From: Massilia agrisoli
GTDB lineage: Bacteria; Pseudomonadota; Gammaproteobacteria; Burkholderiales; Burkholderiaceae_D
Length of the DNA stretch: 64,000 nucleotides
Assembly (NCBI RefSeq): GCF_020831365.1
Contig: NZ_JAJHPV010000004.1
Location: forward strand, 186,001 to 250,000
Direction of reading: 5' to 3'
Position 1 is the first letter of the stretch; the number at the start of each line of letters is the position of its first letter. A program made the position numbers and the translations under genes. The notes beneath the pieces are model-generated. The model saw nothing but the letters and a program-made list of their open reading frames with translations. It was not told where the DNA came from and did not search any database. Positions 26,495 through 37,247 of the stretch are shown piece by piece.

Positions 26495-27688
26495 ATGTCC
26501 CGCGCATTCATCCTCCTGCTTGACTCATTCGGACTCGGGGCCACGCCCGACGCCACCACCTACGGCGATGTCGGCGCCAACACTTTCGGCCATATCGCCG
26601 AATGGGCCGCGAAGGAAGGCAAGCCGATGTCGCTGCCTAACCTCGAACGCCTCGGCCTGGCCGCTGCCGCCCACAAGGCAAGCGGCGAGTGGGCCGCCGG
26701 CTTCAACCTGCGCGACGGCTTTACCGGCGCGTGGAGCGCGGCGCGCGAGCGCTCGACCGGCAAAGACACCCAAAGCGGCCACTGGGAAATCGCCGGCGTG
26801 CCGGTTGAATTCGACTGGGGCTACTTCCCGCGCACGGTGCCGTCGTTCCCGAAGGAGCTGACCGACAAGCTGCAGGAACTGACCGGCGTGCCCGGCTTCC
26901 TCGGCAACTGCCACGCATCGGGCACCGACATCATCAACAAGCACGGCGACGAGCATGTCGCCACCGGCAAGCCGATTCTGTACACCTCGTCCGACTCGGT
27001 GTTCCAGATCGCGGCGCATGAAGAACACTTCGGCCTCGACAAGCTGTATGCGATGTGCGAAGCGGCCTATGAGCTGGTCAAGCCATACAACATCGGCCGC
27101 GTCATCGCGCGCCCATTCGTCGGCGCCAACGGCGACTACCGCCGCACCAGCAACCGCCACGACTACGCGGTGCCGCCACCGGCCAAGACCCTGCTCGACC
27201 ACGTCAAGGAAGAGGGCGGCGAGGTTGTCGCACTGGGCAAGATCAGCGACATCTTTGCGGCGCAGGGCGTGTCGCGCGTCGTCAAGGGCGCCGACAACAT
27301 GGCCCTGTTCGACGCACTGCTGAAGGTAACCGATGAAGCAGGCGACAAGTCGCTGACCTTCGTGAACTTTGTCGACTTCGACATGCTGTTCGGCCACCGC
27401 CGCGACATCAAGGGCTACTCGAACGCGCTGCACGAACTCGACGCGCGCCTGCCGGAATTCATGGCCAAACTGAAGGAAGGCGATATGGTTGTCGTCACCG
27501 CCGACCATGGCTGCGACCCGAGCTGGCACGGTTCGGACCACACCCGCGAACACATCCCGATGATTTTCTTCGGCCCGGCTGTCAAGCCGCAGGAACTGCC
27601 GATCTCCGAAACCTTCTCCGACATCGGCGCCACCCTGGCCAAGCACCTCGGCGTAACACCACTTTCCAACGGAACCAGTCTGCTATGA
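26495..27688 (+). CDS. deoB: Phosphopentomutase
   Basis: A 397-residue member of the alkaline-phosphatase-like metalloenzymes that interconverts ribose or deoxyribose 1-phosphate and 5-phosphate. The start LLLDSFGLGATPDATTYGD carries the first Asp ligand. The core motif around the phosphorylated Thr is STGKDTQSGHWE, and the C-terminal metal site reads TADHGCDPSWHGSDHTREHIP. Length and motifs match the bacterial enzyme. The stop overlaps the deoC start by four bases, so translation is coupled. Confidence 0.97.
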   Translation: MSRAFILLLDSFGLGATPDATTYGDVGANTFGHIAEWAAKEGKPMSLPNLERLGLAAAAHKASGEWAAGFNLRDGFTGAWSAARERSTGKDTQSGHWEIAGVPVEFDWGYFPRTVPSFPKELTDKLQELTGVPGFLGNCHASGTDIINKHGDEHVATGKPILYTSSDSVFQIAAHEEHFGLDKLYAMCEAAYELVKPYNIGRVIARPFVGANGDYRRTSNRHDYAVPPPAKTLLDHVKEEGGEVVALGKISDIFAAQGVSRVVKGADNMALFDALLKVTDEAGDKSLTFVNFVDFDMLFGHRRDIKGYSNALHELDARLPEFMAKLKEGDMVVVTADHGCDPSWHGSDHTREHIPMIFFGPAVKPQELPISETFSDIGATLAKHLGVTPLSNGTSLL

Positions 27689-28641
27689 CCCATAACTCCG
27701 CATTCAAACGCAATGAGGCCGTCGGCCTCGACCTCGGCTGGGTCAACCAGATCAAAGTCAACCGCAACGCCGCCGACCGCCGCGCCGCAAGCCTGGCCAA
27801 TCGCCGCACCGTCAAGAAGGAATACCAGGCCGCGTGGCTGGTCAAGGCGATCCAGTGCATCGACCTGACCACCCTCGGCGGCGACGACACGCCAGGCCGC
27901 GTCGAGCGCCTGTGCATGAAGGCGATGCGTCCGCTGCGCTCCGACCTGGTCGAAGCATTGGGCGTGCAGGGCCTGACCACCGGCGCCGTCTGCGTGTACC
28001 ACGAAATGATCGCGCCAGCGGTCAAGGTGCTCAATGGCCGCTTGCCGATCGCCGCCGTGTCGACCGCGTTCCCGGCCGGCCTGTCGAGCCTTGAGACCAA
28101 GCTGCGCGAAATCGAGCTGTCGGTTGCCGCAGGCGCCACCGAAATCGACATCGTCATCACCCGCCAGCACGTCCTGACCGGTAACTGGCAGGCGCTGTAC
28201 GACGAGATGCTCGCGTACCGCAAGGCTTGCGGCGAAGCGCACGTCAAGGCGATCCTCGCCACCGGCGACCTGGTCACGCTGGAAAACGTCGCCAAGGCGT
28301 CGTGGGTGTGCATGATGGCCGGTTCCGACTTCATCAAGACCTCGACCGGCAAGGAAGGCGTCAACGCCACGATCCCGGTATCGCTGGTGATGGTGCGCGC
28401 GATCCGCGAGTACTACGAGCAGACCGGCTTCCAAGTCGGCTACAAGCCGGCCGGCGGCGTCAGCACCGCCAAGAGCGCGCTGCAATACCTGACCGTCATG
28501 AAAGAAGAACTCGGCAATGAGTGGCTGGAGCCGCACCTGTTCCGTATCGGCGCATCGAGCCTGTTGACCGACATCGAACGACAGCTCGAACACTACGTCA
28601 CCGGTAACTACTCGGCGAGCTACCGCCACGCGCAACCTTAA
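27685..28641 (+). CDS. deoC: Deoxyribose-phosphate aldolase
   Basis: A 318-residue class I aldolase that splits deoxyribose 5-phosphate to glyceraldehyde 3-phosphate and acetaldehyde. The Schiff-base Lys lies in SDFIKTSTGKEGVNAT, with the proton-relay Lys later in GYKPAGGVSTAKSAL. The protein is about 60 residues longer at the N-terminus than E. coli DeoC (259 residues), a feature of one DERA subgroup. Acetaldehyde from this step is the likely substrate of the aldehyde dehydrogenase encoded 13 bases downstream. Confidence 0.96.
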   Translation: MTHNSAFKRNEAVGLDLGWVNQIKVNRNAADRRAASLANRRTVKKEYQAAWLVKAIQCIDLTTLGGDDTPGRVERLCMKAMRPLRSDLVEALGVQGLTTGAVCVYHEMIAPAVKVLNGRLPIAAVSTAFPAGLSSLETKLREIELSVAAGATEIDIVITRQHVLTGNWQALYDEMLAYRKACGEAHVKAILATGDLVTLENVAKASWVCMMAGSDFIKTSTGKEGVNATIPVSLVMVRAIREYYEQTGFQVGYKPAGGVSTAKSALQYLTVMKEELGNEWLEPHLFRIGASSLLTDIERQLEHYVTGNYSASYRHAQP

Positions 28642-28654
28642 ACACGGATTCGTC

Positions 28655-31036
28655 ATGCCAACTATTAACGAGATTCTTCAGACTATGGACTACGGCCCTG
28701 CACCCGAGAGCACCAAAGAAGCGCAAGCGTGGCTGGACCAGCATGAGCGCCGCTTCGGCCTGTTCATCGACAACGCATGGACGCCGGCATCCGACACCTT
28801 CGCCTCGACCAACCCTGCCGACGGCAAGGAGCTGGCGCAGGTAACGCAAGCCACCAGCAGCGACATCGACCGCGCCGTGGAAGCCGCGCGCCGCGCCCAA
28901 CCGGGCTGGGTAGCCCTCGGCGGCCATGGCCGCGCGCGCGTCATGTACGCGCTGGCACGCCTGCTGCAAAAGCACGCGCGCCTGTTCGCAGTGCTCGAAA
29001 CCCTCGACAACGGCAAGACCATCCGCGAAACGCGCGATGCCGACCTGCCGCTGGCCGCGCGCCACTTCTACCACCACGCTGGCTGGGCGCAGCTGCAGTC
29101 GGAAGAATTCGCCGACTACCGCGCCGTTGGCGTGGTTGGCCAGATCGTCCCCTGGAACTTCCCGCTGCTGATGCTGGCATGGAAAATCGCGCCTGCCATG
29201 GCCGCCGGTAACACCATCGTGTTCAAGCCGGCGGAATTCACGTCGCTGACCGCGCTGCTGTTCGCCGAGATCTGCAAGCAGGCGGGCGTGCCGGCTGGCG
29301 TCGTCAACATCGTCACCGGCGACGGCCGCGTGGGCGAAGCCATCGTCAACCACCCAGGCATCGACAAGCTGGCCTTCACCGGTTCCACCGAAGTTGGCCG
29401 CATCATCCGCCAGGCCACCGCGGGCAGCGGCAAGAAGCTGTCGCTGGAACTGGGCGGCAAATCGCCATTCATCGTCTTCGAAGACGCGGACCTCGACGCA
29501 GCCGTCGAAGGCCTGGTCGATTCGATCTGGTTCAACCAGGGCCAGGTATGCTGCGCCGGCTCGCGCCTGCTGGTGCAGGAATCGATCGAACAACGCTTCT
29601 ACACCAAGCTGCGCGCGCGCATGGACAACCTGCGCCTTGGCTCGCCGCTCGACAAATCGATGGACATCGGCGCACTGGTCGACCCGGTACAGCGCCAGCG
29701 CATCCACGGCCTGGTCGAATCGGCCCGTCTTGAGGGCTGCACCATCTACCAGCCGGCCGCATGCGAAATGCCGGCCGACGGTTCGTGGTTCCCGCCGACC
29801 CTGATCACCGGCGCATCGACGTCGGCAGGCATCGCGCAGACCGAAATCTTCGGCCCAGTGCTGGTGGCGATGAGCTTCCGCACCCCGGGCGAAGCAGTCC
29901 AGCTGGCCAACAACACCGTGTACGGCCTGGCCGCCTGCATCTGGTCCGAGTCGATCAGCCTCGCGCTCGACGTGGCGCCGCAGATCAAGGCTGGTGTCGT
30001 ATGGATCAACACCGCCAACCAGTTCGACGCAGCCTGCGGCTTCGGCGGCTACAAGGAATCCGGCTTCGGCCGTGAAGGCGGCCGCGAAGGCATGTACGAG
30101 TACATGACACCGCTGTCGGAAGATGCGCGCCCATCCGCGCCTGTCGTTGAAGCCAAAGGCAGTGTCAAGATGGCTGAAGGCGACTCGCCGTTTGCGATCG
30201 ACCGCACGGCCAAGCTGTACATCGGCGGCAAGCAGGCACGCCCTGACGGCGCGTACAGCCGCGCCATCAACGGCGCCAACGGCCAGTTCCTCGCCGATGT
30301 CGGCGAAGGCAACCGCAAGGACATCCGTAACGCGGTGGAAGCTGCGCACAAGGCCTCCGGCTGGGCCAAGGCCACCTCGCACAACCGCGCGCAGGTGCTG
30401 TACTACATCGCTGAAAACCTGGCGATCCGCGCTGACGAATTCGCAGCCCGCCTGGCCGCGATGACCGGTTCCAAAGACCCGCAACGCGAAGTGCAGGCCT
30501 CGATCGAGCGCCTGTTCTACTACGCGGCGTGGGCCGACAAGTACGACGGCCTGGCGCACCAGCCGCCGATGCACGGCATCACCGTGGCGCTGAACGAGCC
30601 TGTTGGCGTCATCGGCATCATCTGCCCGAACGAGAACCCGCTGCTCGGCTTCATTTCGCTGGTCGCTCCTGCGCTGGCGCTGGGTAACCGCGTGGTGGCG
30701 GTGCCGTCGGAAGCCTTCCCGCTCTCGGCGACTGACCTGTACCAGGTGCTCGATACGTCCGACCTGCCAGGCGGCGCGCTGAACATCGTGACCGGCAGCG
30801 CGGATGAACTGGCCAAGACGCTGGCGTCGCACGCCGACGTGGACGCGGTGTGGCGCCATGACGGTTCGGCTGCTGGCTGCGCGGAAGTGGAACGCCTGTC
30901 GGCTGCATCGCTCAAGCGCACCTGGGTCGGCGGCGCAAAGGGCCGCGACTGGTTCGACACGAAGCAGGCCGGTGGACGCGCAGTGCTGGCGCACGCAAGC
31001 CAGGTCAAGAACATCTGGATTCCGTACGGCGTATAA
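28655..31036 (+). CDS. Tandem-domain aldehyde dehydrogenase (second domain lacks catalytic Cys)
   Basis: A 793-residue protein with two aldehyde dehydrogenase domains. The first (about 30-490) is complete: PWNFPLLMLAWKIAPAMAAGNTIV, LELGGKSPFIVF with the general base, and the nucleophile in NQGQVCCAGSR. The second (about 515-793) starts with LYIGGKQARPDGAYSR and has ICPNENPLLGFISLVAPALALGN, but stops before a CxxG-type active site and so is a non-catalytic half. This layout is like the ALDH16 family. Placed between deoC and deoA, it probably oxidises the acetaldehyde from deoxyribose breakdown. The substrate is inferred from context. Confidence 0.9.
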   Translation: MPTINEILQTMDYGPAPESTKEAQAWLDQHERRFGLFIDNAWTPASDTFASTNPADGKELAQVTQATSSDIDRAVEAARRAQPGWVALGGHGRARVMYALARLLQKHARLFAVLETLDNGKTIRETRDADLPLAARHFYHHAGWAQLQSEEFADYRAVGVVGQIVPWNFPLLMLAWKIAPAMAAGNTIVFKPAEFTSLTALLFAEICKQAGVPAGVVNIVTGDGRVGEAIVNHPGIDKLAFTGSTEVGRIIRQATAGSGKKLSLELGGKSPFIVFEDADLDAAVEGLVDSIWFNQGQVCCAGSRLLVQESIEQRFYTKLRARMDNLRLGSPLDKSMDIGALVDPVQRQRIHGLVESARLEGCTIYQPAACEMPADGSWFPPTLITGASTSAGIAQTEIFGPVLVAMSFRTPGEAVQLANNTVYGLAACIWSESISLALDVAPQIKAGVVWINTANQFDAACGFGGYKESGFGREGGREGMYEYMTPLSEDARPSAPVVEAKGSVKMAEGDSPFAIDRTAKLYIGGKQARPDGAYSRAINGANGQFLADVGEGNRKDIRNAVEAAHKASGWAKATSHNRAQVLYYIAENLAIRADEFAARLAAMTGSKDPQREVQASIERLFYYAAWADKYDGLAHQPPMHGITVALNEPVGVIGIICPNENPLLGFISLVAPALALGNRVVAVPSEAFPLSATDLYQVLDTSDLPGGALNIVTGSADELAKTLASHADVDAVWRHDGSAAGCAEVERLSAASLKRTWVGGAKGRDWFDTKQAGGRAVLAHASQVKNIWIPYGV

Positions 31037-31051
31037 CGCTGTAAGGAAACC

Positions 31052-31131
31052 GTAGGGCGGATAAGCGGAGCGCATCCGCGTGCATGCGTCAACGCGACGC
31101 AGGCGGATGCGCTTACGCTTATCCGCCCTAC
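31052..31131. repeat. REP palindrome pair, family B (copy 1)
   Basis: GTAGGGCGGATAAGCGGAGC and its inverse enclose a short centre, forming an 80-base near-perfect hairpin between the aldehyde dehydrogenase and deoA genes. The right side runs into ATTTTTTAG, so the element could also act as a partial terminator inside the operon. Related units lie at 50886 and 57663. Confidence 0.85.
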
Positions 31132-31150
31132 ATTTTTTAGAAGAGGTCAC

Positions 31151-32473
31151 ATGTTTTTAACCCAAGAAATCATCCGCAAAAAGCGTGATGGCGGCGCCCT
31201 GAGCGCTGAAGAAATCCAGTTCTTCGTCAGCGGCATCCCGAACGGCAGCGTGACCGAAGGCCAGATCGCGGCATTCGCGATGGCCGTCTATTTCAACGAC
31301 ATGAACATGGACGAGCGCGTCGCCTTCACCCTGGCGATGCGCGATTCCGGCCAGGTGATGGAATGGCGTTCGCTGAACCTGCCAGGCCCGGTCGTCGACA
31401 AGCACTCCACCGGCGGCGTCGGCGACGTGGTCTCGCTGATGCTCGGCCCAATGATCGCTGCCTGCGGCGGTTTCGTGCCGATGATCTCCGGCCGTGGCCT
31501 CGGCCACACCGGCGGCACGCTCGACAAGTTCGACTCGATTCCCGGCTACTGCACCGTGCCCGACCCTGAACTGTTCCGCAAAGTGGTCAAGGACATCGGC
31601 GTGGCCATCATCGGCCAGACCGCGCAGCTGGCGCCGTCGGACAAGCGCTTCTACAGCATTCGCGACACCACCGCGACGGTGGAATCGGTGGCGATGATCA
31701 CCGGCTCGATCCTGTCGAAGAAGCTGGCTGCCGGCCTCGATGCGCTGGTGATGGACGTGAAGGTCGGCTCCGGCGCCTTCATGCCAACCTACGAGAAATC
31801 GGTCGAACTGGCAGAGAGCATTGTCGCCGTCGGCAATGGCGCAGGCACCCGCACGTCGGCGCTGCTGACCGAAATGAACGAGTCGCTGGGGCCGGTCGCC
31901 GGCAACGCGCTGGAAGTGCGCCTGGCGATGGACTACCTGACCGGCCGTTCGCGCCCGGCGCGCCTGCACGAAGTGACGATGGCGCTGTGTGCAGAGATGC
32001 TCATTTTGGGTAAGCTGGCCGCCAACGAAACCGAAGCGCGCGCCAAGCTGCAGGCCGGGCTGGATTCGGGCGAAGCGGCCGAACGCTTCTCGCGCATGGT
32101 CGCGGCGCTGGGCGGCCCGGCCGACCTGGTCGAGCGTCCGGACGCCTACCTCGAGCAGGCGCCGGTTGTGGTGCCGGTGCCGGCACTGCAAGCCGGTTTT
32201 GTAACCCAGACCGACACGCGCGGCCTTGGCCTGGCAGTGGTCAGCCTTGGCGGCGGCCGCCGCCGTCCGGAAGATGCGATCGACTTCGCAGTCGGCCTGA
32301 CCGGCCTTGCGGAGCTGGGCGACACGATTTCCGTCGGCCAGCCGCTGGCGATGGTCCACGCGCGCACGCAAGCGGCAGCCGAGCAGGCGGTGCGCGAGGT
32401 GCAGGCAGCGTACAAGATCGGGGCGCAAAAACCGGCGCCGAACCCGATCATCTACCGCACCATCCGTCCTTAA
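31151..32473 (+). CDS. deoA: Thymidine phosphorylase
   Basis: A 440-residue pyrimidine nucleoside phosphorylase, the usual length for DeoA, which converts thymidine or deoxyuridine plus phosphate to base and deoxyribose 1-phosphate. The family signature is seen in [45 protein letters not shown] as separate motifs: the phosphate loop KHSTGGVGD (about 82-90) and the [14 protein letters not shown] stretch. GAAGAGG precedes the ATG. The gene follows the REP hairpin, so its expression may differ from that of the genes before it. Confidence 0.97.
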   Translation: MFLTQEIIRKKRDGGALSAEEIQFFVSGIPNGSVTEGQIAAFAMAVYFNDMNMDERVAFTLAMRDSGQVMEWRSLNLPGPVVDKHSTGGVGDVVSLMLGPMIAACGGFVPMISGRGLGHTGGTLDKFDSIPGYCTVPDPELFRKVVKDIGVAIIGQTAQLAPSDKRFYSIRDTTATVESVAMITGSILSKKLAAGLDALVMDVKVGSGAFMPTYEKSVELAESIVAVGNGAGTRTSALLTEMNESLGPVAGNALEVRLAMDYLTGRSRPARLHEVTMALCAEMLILGKLAANETEARAKLQAGLDSGEAAERFSRMVAALGGPADLVERPDAYLEQAPVVVPVPALQAGFVTQTDTRGLGLAVVSLGGGRRRPEDAIDFAVGLTGLAELGDTISVGQPLAMVHARTQAAAEQAVREVQAAYKIGAQKPAPNPIIYRTIRP

Positions 32474-32483
32474 GAGGGGCAGC

Positions 32484-32888
32484 ATGAAATACCAAAAACT
32501 GATCGACGAAGCACGCGCCGCGCGCGAGCTGGCATACACGCCTTACTCCAACTTCAAGGTTGGCGCGGCGCTCGAGTGCGAGGACGGCCGCATCTTCCGT
32601 GGCTGTAATGTGGAAAACGCCTCCTACGGGCTGTGCAACTGCGCCGAGCGCACTGCGCTGTTCAGCGCAATCGCGCACGGCTACAAGCCGGGCGACTTTG
32701 CCGCGCTGGCAGTCATCGGCGACACCGAAGGCCCGATCGCACCGTGCGGCGCCTGCCGCCAGGTGATCCTTGAGCTGGGTGGCAACGGCCTGCCGGTCGT
32801 GCTGGCCAACCTGGAGGGCGACATCTTCGAAACCACGGCTGCGGCACAACTGCCGAACGCGTTCGGCGGCCGGGACCTGAAGAAGTAA
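32484..32888 (+). CDS. cdd: Cytidine deaminase
   Basis: A 134-residue tetrameric-type cytidine deaminase, converting cytidine and deoxycytidine to uridine and deoxyuridine. The zinc ligands are in NCAERTAL (Cys with the catalytic Glu) and PCGACRQ (two Cys), and the substrate loop is CNVENASYG. GAGGGG lies 5 bases before the ATG at 32484; the longer upstream frame overlaps deoA and is rejected. It lies 10 bases after deoA. Confidence 0.97.
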   Translation: MKYQKLIDEARAARELAYTPYSNFKVGAALECEDGRIFRGCNVENASYGLCNCAERTALFSAIAHGYKPGDFAALAVIGDTEGPIAPCGACRQVILELGGNGLPVVLANLEGDIFETTAAAQLPNAFGGRDLKK

Positions 32889-34217
<1,329 letters not shown>

Positions 34218-34219
34218 GA

Positions 34220-34612
34220 TCAAGCCGCGGCGGCAAGCATGTTCGCGTCCCGCGTCAAGCGCCATTTTCCATCGGCCTGCTTGCGCAGTATCGACAGCGT
34301 ATCGCCGTTGCGCAGTATCGGCAGCTGTCCGTGCTTCGAGGTAATCGTCACCGTCAGCTTGGTGCGGCAGTAGGCGAGATCCCCCGACACCACGATCTCC
34401 GCAATCTCGCTGGTCGATTCGATCACATTCTCCGCCAGTACCTTGTTCAGTCCACGCGCAAATGCCTCGCGCCCGGTCATCGGCGGCTGGCCAGCCGACA
34501 TGAACATGACGTCGTCCGACATCAGCGCCAGCACCGCTTCCACGTCGCCCGCTTGCGTGGCCATCAGCCACGTTTCAACCAGCTGGCGGATCTCTTGTTC
34601 GTCTTGGCTCAT
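34220..34612 (-). CDS. SnoaL/NTF2-like protein, SgcJ/EcaC oxidoreductase type
   Basis: A 130-residue protein with the typical start SQDEQEIRQLVETWLMATQAGDVEAVLALMSDDVMF and an alpha-beta barrel pattern of the NTF2-like superfamily, ending in a beta strand with GKWRLTRDAN. Proteins of this type act as small isomerases or hydrolases, or have unknown roles. Its ATG overlaps the stop of the VOC gene by four bases. Confidence 0.85.
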   Translation of the reverse strand: MSQDEQEIRQLVETWLMATQAGDVEAVLALMSDDVMFMSAGQPPMTGREAFARGLNKVLAENVIESTSEIAEIVVSGDLAYCRTKLTVTITSKHGQLPILRNGDTLSILRKQADGKWRLTRDANMLAAAA

Positions 34613-35001
34613 GCTGCCTCCGGGTCTTCTTGCATCATGCCGAAAATGTTACCGTCCGGGTCCCTGGCGTAACCTAGCCAGCCTATGCCAGGCACCGGCA
34701 TCTTGGGAACAACGATTGCGCCGCCTGATCCGTTGGCGGCGGCTTTGGTGAGCGCGCTGTCGATGTCGTCCACATCGACCGTGATGACAAACGCATTCAC
34801 CGCCGCCATCGGCTCCGGCACCGGCCCGCGCCGTGGCAGCAGGCCGCCGTTGATGCCGGGCTTTTCTTCCGGCCCGGTGTGGATCAGCCAGTATTCGCCG
34901 CCTTCCCATTTGTTGAACGACCAGCCGAACAGGCCTGTGTAGTAGTCGATCAGCGCCTGGGGGTTCGACGCCTGGATTTCGAAGTGGACTGCGCGTGACA
35001 T
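34609..35001 (-). CDS. VOC family (glyoxalase/bleomycin resistance-like) protein
   Basis: A 130-residue protein of the vicinal oxygen chelate fold: RAVHFEIQASNPQALIDYYTGLFGWSF at the start and DPDGNIFGMMQ at the end are typical of the 27-kDa-antigen-like VOC group. The ATG at 35001 has AAGGAG 6 bases upstream; an in-frame start at 35046 is less likely. It is translationally coupled to the SnoaL-like gene. The substrate is unknown. Confidence 0.9.
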   Translation of the reverse strand: MSRAVHFEIQASNPQALIDYYTGLFGWSFNKWEGGEYWLIHTGPEEKPGINGGLLPRRGPVPEPMAAVNAFVITVDVDDIDSALTKAAANGSGGAIVVPKMPVPGIGWLGYARDPDGNIFGMMQEDPEAA

Positions 35002-35066
35002 GCCGTTCTCCTTCTTATACAAATGCGACTGAGTGCCAAAGGTCAACCAGGGACTATATTAGTTCA

Positions 35067-35294
35067 TTATTTGATTGGCGTGCGCTCCGTCCGGGCAGGG
35101 AACTTGAGCAGCTTGTCGGCCGGCCGGACCGGCCGCCGAACCAGCTCGCCGCCGCAGTTCGGGCAAGTCATCGCCAGCCTGCCTTCGGCGCAGTCGCGGC
35201 ACCAGGTGCATTCGAAGGTGCAGATAAAGGCGTCACGCGAGTCCGGGGCGATATCGGCGTCGCAGCATTCGCAGTTGGGGCGCAGGGCTAGCAT
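35067..35294 (-). CDS. DUF1272 domain zinc-ribbon-like protein
   Basis: A 75-residue protein rich in Cys: RPNCECCDADIAPDSRDAF, then CTFECTWCRDCAEG and MTCPNCGGELVRRPVRP. These are the hallmarks of DUF1272, whose Cys pairs probably hold zinc. Its function is unknown. It lies 15 bases after the LytTR response regulator on the same strand and may be cotranscribed with the two-component genes. Confidence 0.92.
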   Translation of the reverse strand: MLALRPNCECCDADIAPDSRDAFICTFECTWCRDCAEGRLAMTCPNCGGELVRRPVRPADKLLKFPARTERTPIK

Positions 35295-35309
35295 TGTTTC
35301 CTTTCGAGC

Positions 35310-36074
35310 TTACATTTGTTGGAACAGGCCGGAGTGGTTGCGGCTGACTTCAAGTTCGCGCGCATGGTTGCGCAGCCTGACCATCTGGCGGCCACGTTCG
35401 TCGCGGTAGACCTCCACGATGGCGTCCACGCGCACCAGCGTCGAGCGGTGGATGCGCCAGAATTCATCGGGATCGAGTTCGTCGGCAAGCTCCTTGAGCG
35501 TCTTGCGGATCAGGAGTTCGGCCGATGCGGTCTGCACCAGGGTGTATTTGTCATCCGACTGGAAGAACAATATCTCCTTCGTGCTGATCATGCGCAGGCT
35601 GGCGCCGACCTGCGCCTGGATCCAGCGCAGGTACTGCTTCGGCGCGGCGCCTTGTCCGCGCTCCAGGATCCGGGCCAGCGCCGACAGCTTCTGGTCGATG
35701 TCGGCGGGCGGCTTGCCGATGCGCTCGCGCAGGCGCTCGCAGGTGAGGCGCAGGCGATCCGCCGCCACTGGCTTGAGCAGGTAGTCCATCGCGCCATGTT
35801 CGAAGGCCTCGACCGCGTACTGGTCGTAGGCGGTGACGAACACCACGTGGCTCTGGCTGTACAGCTGGCGCGCGGTTTCGATGCCGCTGGGGCCAGGCAT
35901 GCGGATGTCGAGGAAAACGATGTCGGGCTTGAGGCGCGCGGTCATCTCCAGCGCTTCGATGCCGTTGGCCGCTTCGCCGGCGACGCCGAGCTCCGGCCAC
36001 ACCTCGGCCAGGCGCGCGCGCAGCTGGTCGCGCATGGGCGATTCGTCGTCGACGATCAGTGCGGTGACAGTCAT
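35310..36074 (-). CDS. LytTR-family response regulator (AlgR/LytR type)
   Basis: A 254-residue regulator. The receiver domain (1-120) has the phospho-acceptor Asp in PDIVFLDIRMPGPSGIE (about residue 54), the acidic pair in IVDDESP, and the switch Lys in MDYLLKPVAADRL. The LytTR DNA-binding domain (about 155-254) contains RWIQAQVGASLRMI, DKYTLVQTASAELLIRKTLKEL and DEFWRIHRSTLVRVDAI. It overlaps the histidine kinase gene by four bases, and they form a pair. Confidence 0.95.
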   Translation of the reverse strand: MTVTALIVDDESPMRDQLRARLAEVWPELGVAGEAANGIEALEMTARLKPDIVFLDIRMPGPSGIETARQLYSQSHVVFVTAYDQYAVEAFEHGAMDYLLKPVAADRLRLTCERLRERIGKPPADIDQKLSALARILERGQGAAPKQYLRWIQAQVGASLRMISTKEILFFQSDDKYTLVQTASAELLIRKTLKELADELDPDEFWRIHRSTLVRVDAIVEVYRDERGRQMVRLRNHARELEVSRNHSGLFQQM

Positions 36075-36964
36075 GCCGCTTTCTCCGTAACGATGTAGGG
36101 CACGCGGATCGAGGCGAGCGCGCCGCCTTCAAGCGGCATCTCGATGACCAGCTCGGCGCGGCTGCCGTACAGCAGCCGCAGGCGCTCGCGGATGTTGGCC
36201 AGGCCTACGCCTTCGCCCGCATGCATGTTAAATCCGATGCCGTTGTCCTGCACGTCGACGTGCATGGTGCCGTCGATCAGGCAGGCCCGCACGTCGATGC
36301 GGCCGCCTTCGATCTTCGGCTCCAGGCCATGCTTGATCGAGTTCTCGATCAGGATCTGCAGCATCGTCGGCGGGAACACGGCGTTTTCAAGATAGTCCGG
36401 CACGTCGAAGCTGAACTGGAGGCGTTCTTTCATCCGCGCCTGCATGATGGCCAGGTAGGCGCGCGCCAGCTCTACCTGGTGCTTCAGGGTGCCGCCGTTC
36501 GGCGCGCGCATTTGCGGCAGGGTCGAGCGCAGGTATTCGATCAGGTTGGCGTGGATGCGCGCCGCCTGCGGCGGGTCGGTTTCGATCAGCTGGCCGATCA
36601 GCGCCAGTGTGTTGAACAAAAAATGCGGCTCGACCTGCGCCTGCAGCGCCGCCATCTGCGCTTCCATCAGGCGGCGTTCCAGCTCCGCGACATCGGCCTG
36701 CCTGGTGGCCTCCTTGGCTTGCAGTTCCGCCCTGCGCTTGCCGCCGGCCAGCACCTTGACGCCGAACGACACGAACACGAACCAGATCGCAGGCTCGGGA
36801 TAACCGAGCATGACCCCGAACGCGAACACGAGGAAGGCGATGATCCCCAGCTGGCGCCATTCGACCATCGCCAGCCAGTCGAAGAAGCGCCACCACAGCA
36901 CCGCGGCTTCCGCCACGATCTCGCGCAGCAGGTCGACAAACCGGTTCAGGTCACTGGCGCGCAC
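36071..36964 (-). CDS. LytS-like sensor histidine kinase (His_kinase family)
   Basis: A 297-residue membrane kinase. Two hydrophobic segments (about 28-65) are followed by a coiled linker and the His_kinase domain with the phosphorylation motif QAQVEPHFLFNTLALIGQL (about 112-130). The ATPase part has QILIENSIKHGLEPK and DNGIGFNMHAGEGVGLANIRERL. The start is a GTG at 36964 with AGGAG placed 6 bases upstream, inside the end of the preceding gene. It partners the LytTR regulator. No large sensory domain is present, so the membrane part or the preceding small protein may sense the signal. Confidence 0.93.
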   Translation of the reverse strand: MRASDLNRFVDLLREIVAEAAVLWWRFFDWLAMVEWRQLGIIAFLVFAFGVMLGYPEPAIWFVFVSFGVKVLAGGKRRAELQAKEATRQADVAELERRLMEAQMAALQAQVEPHFLFNTLALIGQLIETDPPQAARIHANLIEYLRSTLPQMRAPNGGTLKHQVELARAYLAIMQARMKERLQFSFDVPDYLENAVFPPTMLQILIENSIKHGLEPKIEGGRIDVRACLIDGTMHVDVQDNGIGFNMHAGEGVGLANIRERLRLLYGSRAELVIEMPLEGGALASIRVPYIVTEKAA

Positions 36965-36965
36965 T

Positions 36966-37247
36966 TTACTCTCCTGCGTCGCCGACCGTGCGGTAAGGCG
37001 TGGCCGGGCCGCGGCGCTTGCGGCTGGCGCAGGCGATGACGACCATCCGCGCCGTCATGAAGATGATGAACAGGAACAGCGCCAGCGGAATGATGGTGAT
37101 GGCCAGGGCCAGCGCGACGCAGCTGACCAGCAGCGCCGGCCAGGACATCGTCGCCATCGCGCGCGCCACGTAGCGGCCGGCGCGGATGAAGGCGTTGCCG
37201 ATGTCGGCGAGCAGTGCGGCAAAGGCGTCGAAACTTGCGTTTTTCAT
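36966..37247 (-). CDS. Small two-helix membrane protein, hypothetical
   Basis: A 93-residue protein with one long or two adjacent hydrophobic helices (WPALLVSCVALALAITIIPL, then ALFLFIIFMTARMVVIA) and a basic C-terminal tail. I start it at the ATG at 37247. Its stop codon lies between the ribosome-binding site and start of the histidine kinase gene, so the two are tightly coupled. It has no recognised family. The position suggests an accessory or sensor role in the two-component system. Confidence 0.7.
   Translation of the reverse strand: MKNASFDAFAALLADIGNAFIRAGRYVARAMATMSWPALLVSCVALALAITIIPLALFLFIIFMTARMVVIACASRKRRGPATPYRTVGDAGE

Noticed and set aside
28598-31150. 850-codon frame antisense to the tandem aldehyde dehydrogenase
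   Set aside because: It is a shadow of a long GC-rich gene and shows no domain.
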